From Agrostemma githago (taxonomy: Eukaryota; Streptophyta; Magnoliopsida; Caryophyllales; Caryophyllaceae): DNA of 64,000 nt. The notes beneath the pieces were generated by a model. It was not told where the DNA came from. It saw only the letters and a program-made list of their open reading frames with translations, and ran no database searches. The stretch is from assembly GCA_958450325.1 (NCBI GenBank), contig OY288256.1, positions 9,875,057 to 9,939,056 of the forward strand, in the 5' to 3' direction. Shown in pieces: positions 55,568 through 64,000 of the stretch. Made by a program: the position numbers and the translations under genes. Every line of letters begins with the position of its first letter. The stretch's first letter is position 1.

Positions 55568-55862
55568 ATATTAGTATAATTTGTACGAGTGTATATCTAG
55601 GACTCAACACTCAATAGAACGTCAAAATACAATAAACCCAGAGCGAATATAGCATGCACTTATTGAGTTGATGTCAGTATTGATGAGAATGACTTTCAAT
55701 TCTTGAGTTGACGTATATTAACCGGAAATCATTCATAACTATTTTTTTTACGAAGGTAATCATCCAATTAAATTGTCATTATTTAACAAAGAATCGTTAG
55801 AAAGCTCGCGAAAATTTGGGATTTTTTAATGAGAAAATAAGTTAATGTTAACTAGTATAGAC

Positions 55863-56176
55863 CAGGGGCGGACCTGGGGGGCCCGGGGGGTCCCGGGTCC
55901 CCCCGACAATTTTTGAAACAAATAGATTTAAACCATTTGCAATATCAGTTTGATTGTTGTTGATGAGTTGGTTTGGGCATTTGTCCTGTGATCAATAGGT
56001 CTGGAGCTCAAGCCTTGTTAATGACATTTCATTTGTTAAATGTATTATATCTAAATTATTTTTCAAATAATTTATAGAGAAAATAATAGCGTAAAATGTG
56101 GGGTAATTTATAAACTTAAAAAATGTCGGAATTTTTTTTGTGCCCCCCTAGGCGGAAAATCCTAGGTCCGCCACTG
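55863..56176. mobile_element. hAT-type MITE with 8-bp duplication
   Basis: Starts CAGGGGCGGACC and ends GGTCCGCCACTG, flanked by the exact 8-bp repeat GTATAGAC (55855-55862 and 56177-56184). The left end has a GC-rich fold, GGGCCCGGGGGGTCCCGGG. A related left end, CAGGGGCGGAACC, is at 59592. Confidence 0.9.
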
Positions 56177-56184
56177 GTATAGAC

Positions 56185-56909
56185 CCCATGCAACTATTAT
56201 GCATGGTATTAATAAAAAATTTATATTATATTATATTTATTTTTAGGTTTAAAATTAAGAATCCAATATTTTAATCTTACATGTATCTATCAACTGACAA
56301 CCGTGTGCTTCAGATATAAGAAAATATTTTCAAAATTGTAAAATTAATCAAGATAATTGAAGGCTTGAAATGTCATTAAATATTTTAGTGAATATAATAA
56401 TGTCGATAATGTTTATACTTCGTATATGTCAGCTCGTAACTCGACATATTCACTTTTATCTTTGATACAATATACCCAATCTTCAATATACCGTAAAATG
56501 TATTAAATATTTATTAAAAAAATGTATAATAATGATTTTTTTAGTAGTTAACATGTCATGAAAATCCCTTCAATATCACGTAAATGAAAGACCATTTTAC
56601 AAAATGTCCTGTCTCACGTGTATTTTTTGTGTGAGACTGTGTGTTTTCATGTATAGTTTGTGAAATTTTTTCATATATAAGGAGTTTAACGATATACTTT
56701 GTATTTTGTATATTATTTTAAAATTAAATTAAAAAACTCATTTTGAAGATAAAATTGCAACTCAGAGAAATCAATTTTTTTTAACTCAAAGTTTATGACA
56801 TCATATTATAAAATTTCTCAATTTTTTAATTTTTTTTTATAAATATGGATCTTTTATTTTTACAATAGTATATATGTTAATACTATTATTTTGTACAAAT
56901 TAATTATGG
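56185..56909. other. AT-rich DNA, no gene seen
   Basis: Strongly AT-rich; no coding or transposon ends supported. Confidence 0.45.
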
Positions 56910-56918
56910 TATTATTTA

Positions 56919-58222
56919 GAGTTTTTTTGTCAAAATGCACCTAATATTTAGGCGTTCTGCAAAAAAGGCACCTATAGTTTTATTTTTTGCCCAAAAGCAC
57001 CTTAAGTTTCCATTTTTTTGTCTAAAGGCACCAAAGCCCAAATTCCGTCAAAAAATCGTTAGATTTAACGGTTGTTTCTTTTTTTATTCATCTTAATCAC
57101 CTTCATGCCTTAATCAAATCAATTAATCCTTCACCCTTTTATTCCCTCATGAGACTCCATTTTTTACCCAATAACTCTTTTATCTGTGTACTTAATTATT
57201 AAACTTCACATTTATTTGTCTGATGACACGCGACCAATACAAATATGTATGTGCGTGTTTACATTTGTTAATTGTTTTATGAGACGGTTCTATGTCATAC
57301 GACTGCGACGACAAAACTTAACTTTGATAACTCCCTGCATTATTTTTATTGCTGAAATAAAAGGGTAGACGACACCTTAATGAGCTGGCCTTGAACAACA
57401 TGGGATCCAAATTAAAACCGACAATTTGATCGAAGTAAGCCAAGCCAAAAGGAGATATATTGAATTCACAGACACTCCCCTCCACTGCCTCAGCTAACAA
57501 CTTGTTTGGAATCAAACCTGGCCTCCTACACTTATTAGCAGTAGTATTATGCCAACATTACTAACTCATTTTCCAATTAATTCTCTTCTTCCGACATTAT
57601 TAATCCATTTTGGGCATTCATTATTCCATCGCAACCTTGATTTAATTGTGCTGATTCTTTTCTTAGGATGACTAACATTTCCCTTCTCATTTTTGTTTGG
57701 GTGGTGAAAAGTAGAAAACTATAGGATATGCAATCGAAGTCATTTTCAGTTTGTCACTACATCAATTATTCAATAACCAACCCTCAATTTCAACAACCTC
57801 TATCACTAATAACATGCATACACAACAATTACAGGTTGGAGTTTGGGGTTTATGTTGGGTTTCCATCAACCGGGATGCCCATCCATAATGGACATGTCTA
57901 ATTAATCACGTGTTATTAGACAAATAAATGTGAGATTAGTAGAGAAATAAAAGAATTATTGGAGAAAAAATGGAGTATTATGTATTATGAGGGAATAACA
58001 AAGGGGATAAAATGACTAATATGTTTTGATTAAGAAATGAAGGTGATTAAAAGGAATAAAAATGAAGGTTCCGTTAAATCTAACGTTTTTTTGACAGAAT
58101 TTGGACTTTGGTGCCTTTAGACAAAGAAACGGAAACTTAAGGTGCTTTTGGGCAAAAAAAATTATTATAGGTGCCTTTTTTACAGAAGGTCAAAATGTTA
58201 GGTGCCTTCTGACAAAAAACTC
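56919..58222. mobile_element. Mutator-like element with long inverted repeats, possible Pack-MULE
   Basis: Inverted arms of about 150 bp start GAGTTTTTTTGTCA and end TGACAAAAAACTC, sharing GGCACC-rich units with AAGTTTCC and GATTTAACG. The exact 9-bp repeat TATTATTTA flanks the element (56910-56918 and 58223-58231), the Mutator hallmark. No transposase is present; the interior holds a short open frame on the minus strand (57318-57515) and non-coding DNA, so this may be a gene-capturing Pack-MULE. Confidence 0.85.
57318..57515 (-). pseudogene. Possible captured gene fragment inside the Mutator-like element
   Basis: On the minus strand a 65-codon frame reads IPNKLLAEAVEGSVCEFNIS, PFGLAYFDQIVGFNLDPM and onward. 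It looks protein-like (balanced composition, unlike the AT-rich surroundings) and continues upstream with CRRPG. I do not recognise the source gene. It is too short to be functional by itself. Confidence 0.4.
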
Positions 58223-58231
58223 TATTATTTA

Positions 58232-58606
58232 ATATATACTTACCATATATATAAATGTGAGAAAGGTATTGGGCGGATTTTTTTTTACTCTGATGTATTT
58301 CTAACTTCTCATATTCTTTTAGTATGAGAGGGATTCAGATTAATCAGCTTGGTTAAAATGGATTCATACGATCCAACATCCAAGTATTCAATTTCGGTAT
58401 CTTTCATTATAAAGAATTCTGTTCAAATTTGATTATTTCGGATTGAAAAGGGTGTGTGATTTTCAATTAGTTTTTTGGGTTTAATTTTTTTTTACGAAGT
58501 CCACTTATACCATATATTCAAGTCCCTAATATGTGATCTTTAGGTGATTTTCGCAATATAATAAGGAGTATTGAATACTATAATTGTTGTTTGTGTAATT
58601 ACCAAA
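58232..58606. other. AT-rich DNA, no gene seen
   Basis: Nothing supported apart from AT-rich sequence next to the Helitron-like end. Confidence 0.4.
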
Positions 58607-58635
58607 CTAGTATAGTCTCGTGCATACTTGCACGA
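58607..58635 (-). mobile_element. Helitron-like 3' terminus, minus orientation
   Basis: On the minus strand TCGTGC-AAGTAT-GCACGA forms a hairpin followed by GACTATA, then CTAG and T. This is the Helitron 3' signature; the body would extend to higher coordinates. The 5' end was not identified. Confidence 0.55.
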
Positions 58636-58824
58636 TATATTTCAATTATTGATGTATTTTTTTATGTATTTATTACGTAGTACTCGTACTTATTTGAACA
58701 GTTTTGTTCTAACTTTTAATTTGAGAAATAAAATTGAAACTTAAAACTAATTGAGAGAAATTTGTAATGTAATGAAATGTATGTATATTTTTGTTTATTT
58801 TCATAATCATGAAGCGAATAGTAA

Positions 58825-59096
58825 TACTCCCTCCGTTCAAGTCGAAGTTACCCATTTACTTTTAGCACAAGTTTTAAGAAACCGATAATTTATTATTAAA
58901 GATACAAATGTGTAAAGGTTAATTATTTGTTTAATTATTATTAAACGTAGTGTAAATAATGACATTTTTTAAATATAATAGGTAAGGTTTAAAGTATTTG
59001 TTTAATATTAAAATAATGACTAAAATGGAAATGATAAGCTTCGACTTGAACGTCCGAAAAACGAATATGGGTAGCTTGGACTTGAACGGAGAAGTA
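58825..59096. mobile_element. Stowaway-type MITE
   Basis: Ends CTCCCTCCGTTCAAGTCGAA and GCTTGGACTTGAACGGAGAA with TA borders; ACCCAT and ATGGGT extend the inverted match. About 270 bp. Confidence 0.75.
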
Positions 59097-59144
59097 GAAG
59101 TTTATAAATCTTAATGATTACGGAGTATATCGTTACGAAACTAA

Positions 59145-59350
59145 TACTCCCTCTATTTCATTGATATCTTCCACATTTTTGTTTCAACCATTTCTTTGAT
59201 TTCTTCCACTTTCTTTTTTTGCTATCAATTTCTCTCTTACCTAGGTGGTCCACCTACTTTATCCCCTCTTTACTTTTACGTATTTTATTGTTTTTCTTAA
59301 AAAAATGTGTCATTTTTAAGGTGGAAGAAATCAATGAAATGGAAGGAGTA
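59145..59350. mobile_element. Stowaway MITE, family B copy 2
   Basis: Ends CTCCCTCTATTTCATTGATA and AATCAATGAAATGGAAGGAG with TA borders; interior TCTCTTACCTAGGTGG matches the inner MITE at 50174-50380. About 206 bp. Confidence 0.85.
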
Positions 59351-60132
59351 ATACTTATACTGCGTAGTTGTTTACAATGTCGTACAATTGTAAAATATTA
59401 ATACTGTCTTATTTGAATTATTTGCATTTAATTTATCTATAATTTTATAGGAATTACTATTATTAATTGTTTCCATAAATAGGATTGAGCATTTGGAGGA
59501 AAAATTTCCATAGAGAGTTATTCTTTTAGTGGATAAGGGATGATGAAGACAGGTTAGGAGTGGAGAGAGTGAGAAGAAATCATAATGTGATCAGGGGCGG
59601 AACCATGAGTGAAATATATCTGGGGCTAAATTTACAAACGATCAAAAAATTTCAATAAAAAAGTTTAGCTGGCGACATAGTATCCTAGAGAATATTGACT
59701 TTTATTTTCAAGATCGAAAAAAATATAATCCAGATGTAATTAAAGATTATCTCCAAATGACTATGAATAGAAAATATTGGAGATCGTCTCGCAATACAAT
59801 TATTGCCATATGATTATTACAAGATATCTTACATAGAAGGATGCTACTAATTTAATAACATGATTCTACGTGGAGGTTCTAACCATAATCGTACTGTGAG
59901 ACCATCTCACGTGATGATTTGGGTAGAAAACAAGTGCGAAGTATAATTTAGTAGTATGCTTTAATTTTTTCAATTAACTACGGAGTACGTATTAATGACC
60001 GTTATAAATTATCTCGATTTAAATATATTTTCTTTTATTAAAAATTGTATAATAAAATATTAAAATTGTTCTGTCATAAAAAAGTAATTTTCTAGGGTGA
60101 ACATTAAAAATAAAAATATGAATATAAGAAAG
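59351..60132. other. AT-rich DNA with a hAT MITE end
   Basis: CAGGGGCGGAACC at 59592 resembles the left end of the hAT MITE at 55863, but the matching right end was not found. No gene seen. Confidence 0.4.
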
Positions 60133-60506
60133 TGTAGACACCCACATTTGGCTGCCAGGTGTCTATAGCAGTTTCCGACAAACACCCGATGATGATCGGA
60201 CGCAAACATGCTTTAACGTAACTCGAATATGGGCTCAAAATCATTGGCATTTGGCTTGGGCTTTTTACTGAGTACAAATCTCACAAAATCAACCTCAAAT
60301 TCAGGCCCAGTGGGTCATTTCGAGTCAAATAAGATTAATTTGGGTCGAATCCGACACCAGGGGCAAAACCGTCTTTTAGCAACCGAGTCAAAACCCGGTC
60401 AAAGATATTTTCGAGACATACAAACCAGCCGTGTCACCCCACGAGTCCGGTTTGAGCTCAAACACTACAAAAATCAGCTACAAAAATATATTAAACAATT
60501 CCGAAT

Positions 60507-60946
60507 GGCATGTTTGGGAACTTGAATTTGGATTTGAATTCCGGATTTGAAATATTTTGAGCGTTTGGAAACCTTGGGATTTGGATTTGAAATTTTCATC
60601 AAATCCAACCTAGTTCAAATTTGGTTTTCTCAAATTCCTAGTATATGGTATTCATTTCAATTCCGTCACTTGTCGTTTCTTTGTTTTTTCTCATAATCTT
60701 GTCGTATTATTTGTTTTTCTTTATTTATTTTTTTCCGTATTTGAACATTTACATATTTCTAATGAAAAAATTTTAAAAATAAAAATTGGTGACCTTGACG
60801 CGAATCCACCCGCCCGAAATCCAAATCCAAATCCAAGGGTACCCAGACACCATTTTGGATTTGGATTTGGATTTGAATTCTAGAAATTCAAATCCAGGAA
60901 TTGAATTCTTGATATTCAAATCAATTCCGAGTACCCAAACGCAACC
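60507..60946. mobile_element. MITE inside the Tat LTR
   Basis: Ends GGCATGTTTGGGAACTTGAA and ACCCAAACGCAACC are imperfect inverses, and the interior has TTTGGATTTGAATTC near both ends. The corresponding stretch is absent from the LTRs of the first Tat copy. I could not read a clear site duplication. Confidence 0.55.
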
Positions 60947-61179
60947 TTAAGGATAACATTTGATCTCCGGTAGAAATTCTATCCGAATACCCGACCGAGC
61001 ACTCAACCGAGTACCAAGGAGTACTCGGCCGAGCACCCTCATACCAGCCGGTTTCCTTGCCTTCTTCACCAAGAAACAGAATTCTCATTCCACACAACTT
61101 CTTACATTTCCTATCTTAATCGGTATTTCTTATCATCCAAGCAAGAATACCTCTCCTAGCTGCAATCGAGGACCTCTCC

Positions 61180-61187
61180 TATAAATA
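61180..61187 (+). promoter_or_regulatory. Probable TATA box of the second Tat LTR
   Basis: CTCCTATAAATAGGACC lies in the middle of the LTR, downstream of the palindrome cluster, the same arrangement as in the first copy. Confidence 0.65.
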
Positions 61188-62824
61188 GGACCCTCCCATC
61201 AATCATTCAAAGAACATTTACATCTACGATTCATAAGACACACATTCATTAACCTCGAGATTCATACACTTAGCATCGAAAAATCGATAGTATAACCCGA
61301 GACCCGAAGGAGCCGGCCACTTAGACCCGACACCCTACACGTCCTATACCACCATAACTCGACTACAATACCTCGACGCTCCCGTGTCTAAGCCACATTC
61401 CGACGAGCCCCGTTCCGAGTAAACAAAGCATGCAGGTTGAGGGTGTAAAATCAAACCCAACTTCTCCTTTCTCTCTTCCCTTCTCTCGTGTTTTCCTCAT
61501 CTTGCCGTCGTCGGTCGTCCGCTTTATTAAGGGTCATCATCGCATCTCTTATTTTTTATAATAACGATATTAAAAAATTACTTTCATATAAAACAAGCGT
61601 TCTAAAAAATACGATATCGATTCTTTAGTCGAATATCGTATCAAAAAAGAACTAAATTAATCTCGTTGATGCTAAAAAATCGTCACATGGTTTCATAAGA
61701 CAAAACACGACGATTTTTAACGCAGAGAGAATCGAACATCGTTTTTTTAGTTTAATTTTACAAAACGATTTTCAAAACCTTTTTTTTTTTTTTTTTTTAT
61801 CTTTTCTAAAATATCATTCCGAGTATTTGATATCGATTTCATAATCGAATATCGAATATAACGAATATCGCAAAATTAAATCGAGTATAAATCATTCAAT
61901 ATTTGTACGCGATTTAATAAAGCTATAAATTTTCCGAAAAACGATTTCGAAAATAGCCCGGGACGCGAGTCGCGTGCATCCCGGGCGAGTCGCCTTCTCG
62001 CGCGAGTCGCGCTCTTCCCAAGCGAGTCGCGTGATCTCCTGGAAACGTGACATAAATCAATTTCGTTCTAATTTTTCGAACATCGAACAACGGGTTTTCA
62101 CGACATATTTTATTTTCCTTGACCTCAGTCAACACGTGTTTAATCCATCACGTGCCGTAAACGTTTCAAAATCATGCATATCATCGTATTTTATATCTTT
62201 TATTCGATCGTTACTAACACGTTTGTTCATTTTTTTTAGCGATTTCTTTTCACCTTTTGTTTTATTATACTAAAACGAATCTCACATGCTAAAATACAAC
62301 TTCGACGTTAATTTTAGATGCATTAAATCGACTTAGCAACCCATTCAATTTTTCGCATGATTAGGGAAACAAATGTTTGCATATCATTCATCGTATTACT
62401 AACGCGCGTATTCGAGAGTCACACGATATCCTAGTAGATGTCGCTAATGTGCGGGCGGGGTTGGGTGTTCTTTGTGAACTTCCCAACACGTACCCTCACC
62501 CCTTACTCAGAACCGTGGTTTCCGGATGTCCGAAACCATTGGCACACGAGAGTCATTCAATACACGGTATCCGATAATGTCGGTATCGGTATCAAATGCA
62601 AAGGGACGAACCCGATAAAATCTGACATCGGAATGGGCCATACTTTGTGCATGGCCCACTACGACATAGAGTGGGTTCGAACGGGCCCGAACTCCCACAA
62701 AGTTCGGTCGCGACTCCAACTTCGATTTAAATGTCAATTCGATCCATTCTCATATGAAGATTCATTCGCCTCCTTAAACCCGTGCGTGGCCGCGTCGGAG
62801 TGGACCTATGTCATGTCCACAATT

Positions 62825-62843
62825 TGGCGACTCCGATGGGGAT
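62825..62843 (+). other. Primer-binding site for tRNA-Arg, second copy
   Basis: TGGCGACTCCGATGGGGAT lies three bases after the LTR end and differs from the first copy's site by one base (A for C). Confidence 0.85.
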
Positions 62844-63900
62844 TAACTGATGCGTGACTTACCATCGGCATCCTCAGGGTGAGACTCGAATAGAAATCGT
62901 TTGACTAGTACAATACGCGTTTTAGGTTTACGGTTCATGCATGACCCCATATTTTCCCGGGCCGGTACTGGTGACCGACGTCCCACTATACTATTGATGT
63001 AGTCCGAATTGGATATGTCAAAGGTGTCCATGGTCGATTCGTATGGGTTTTACGGCATGTTCTAAGCTTAACTCGACTTAGAAAGTCCGCCCCGATTCTC
63101 GGATAGGCTATGTACACTGGTATAGACCCTTTTAGACTGACCGAGACTTAGTTTAAGAGCATACATGGTGTCGTTATACTGCTTCCATGACTACATGCTA
63201 CTTGACCTACATCCTTTTCAAAAACCGTCATTTTCAAAAATTTGCATCCTTTTCAAAACATTCAATTTCAAAACCCGGGACATATACCGAATTTAGGATT
63301 TACGATTTTACTCAAAATAGCCTTTTTCTAGCCGGTATTCTGCCCGTTTAAAAACTCGAAATTACTTTCGAACTTTCAAAACCGACACTCGGCTCGCCTT
63401 ACCTTTTTTTCGAAAAAAGGGCCGGGTTCCTCTCCTGAATTTTTCGGGCTTTCAAAAATCCAATTTCAAAAAAAACTTCCTCTTCTTAGGACTTCCCGTA
63501 TTTAGCAGTGTCGGGTCTTGTCGTAAGTCATCGAGGTCTTTAGCGTCGAAACTCCGTCGATCTTATATCACGGATTTCCTCCCTATCCCAGTCCGCCTTA
63601 CTTAGCTAAGGCAAGGCCCACCTACGTAGGACATACTCCTACGAAGGAGGGCCCGTTTACACAATCGAGTCCAGAGTCTGGGGATTGTCTCACGTGAACC
63701 TCCTTTCGAACAGGACTCGGCCCACACAGCCGGATCCTAAAGGAGGCCCACCTTTCATGAGTCACCCATCTAAGCGTCTTTTCCGAGTCATTTCCTTCCT
63801 AGTCTTCTTTTCCCTTGCTCGGGATGTATTTTCGTTCTAGGATTTGGGTTAGTTGCTGACTACGCGGTATTCTTAAAGACAGGCCGCTCTTTACCCGAAC
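62844..63900 (+). other. Leader of the second Tat element
   Basis: Non-coding leader. Blocks such as TTCCCGGGCCGGTACTGGTG and the CTCCGTCGATCTTATATCAC segment near 63550 match the inverse of the leader at 18654-19897. Short frames here do not look coding. Confidence 0.7.
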
Positions 63901-64000
63901 CATGACGAAAGAAGCCATTGATGAGTTGACAGCTTCATTGGGTAAGCTACAAGATCAATTGACACAGATGAGGCAGGACCAGATTGCCATTCTTACTCGG
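63901..64000 (+). CDS. Start of gag in the second Tat element (partial)
   Basis: ATG at 63901 opens MTKEAIDELTASLGKLQDQL followed by TQMRQDQIAILTR at the window edge, similar in pattern to the first copy's gag start METALADLKTSVDTMVDKQ with MRAGQVAIVTRL. This is the coiled-coil N-terminus of Tat gag. The frame is open to the last base; the rest lies outside the window. Confidence 0.75.

Larger units (their letters stand above)
60133..62821 (+). repeat. 5' LTR of the second Tat element
   Basis: A 2689-bp LTR starting TGTAGACACCC and ending CATGTCCACA. It is extended by a MITE of about 440 bp. It carries ACTCGGCCGAGCACC and CGACCGAGCACTC palindrome-like motifs near 60990-61035, and a second cluster of CGCGAGTCGCG units at 61960-62035. 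Confidence 0.85.
60133..64000 (+). mobile_element. Second Tat gypsy element, truncated by the window edge
   Basis: A plus-oriented LTR (60133-62821), a tRNA-Arg primer site, a leader homologous to that of the first copy and the start of gag (63901) are visible. The LTR ends TGTAGACACCC and TGTCCACA match the first Tat element, as does the segment with GCCCAGTGGGTCATT. Identity is clearly lower than between the two LTRs of the first copy. Only the 5' part is in the window. Confidence 0.88.

Overview
This window looks like repeat-rich nuclear DNA of a flowering plant. The evidence is plant-type LTR retrotransposons (Ty1/copia and Ty3/gypsy Tat lineage), a plant CACTA transposon with split genes, hAT, Mutator-like and Helitron remnants, tRNA-derived SINEs and many MITEs with CTCCCTCC ends. 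The Tat element has a tRNA-Arg primer site, an antisense plant-mobile-domain gene and a repeat-rich 3' region, which resembles elements described in Caryophyllales such as Silene; that placement is an inference only. I see no rRNA or functional tRNA gene and no complete host gene.

Layout. 1-2960: AT-rich DNA with one Stowaway MITE and one end of a CACTA-like element. 2960-23345: an old, broken copia element (integrase, reverse transcriptase, RNase H) opened by two later insertions: a solo LTR (4637-6247, site duplication CGCTT) and a 15.7-kb Tat gypsy element (6737-22476, site duplication GGATG with one change). The gypsy gag-pol lies on the minus strand and keeps a 2010-codon open frame preceded by one in-frame TGA. 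A spliced plant-mobile-domain gene lies on the plus strand between pol and the 3' LTR. 23568-30686: a 7.1-kb CACTA element with exact 3-bp site duplication TCC, subterminal repeats, a tnp2-type transposase and a six-exon second gene, both on the minus strand and largely intact. 30779-35303: remains of one minus-strand host gene with coiled-coil coding, whose exon was cut by a hAT element (30904-34721, 8-bp duplication GCGCTTCC). 35645-40659: a copia element with nearly identical 255-bp LTRs but several nonsense codons.

40660-60132 is AT-rich and packed with non-autonomous elements: PIF/Harbinger, hAT, Stowaway and Mutator-like units (several with exact site duplications), a 2.6-kb Mutator-like remnant with a FAR1 domain and a 22-bp periodic array, a diverged tandem repeat of roughly 130 bp ending in a Helitron-like terminus, a three-copy MITE family and two SINEs. 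60133-64000 begins a second Tat element in plus orientation, with LTR, tRNA-Arg primer site, leader and the first codons of gag; it runs off the window.

Working together: within the CACTA element the two products would recognise the subterminal repeats and cut the ends; within the Tat element gag-pol supplies particle, protease, reverse transcriptase, RNase H and integrase. The rest is a record of insertion and decay.
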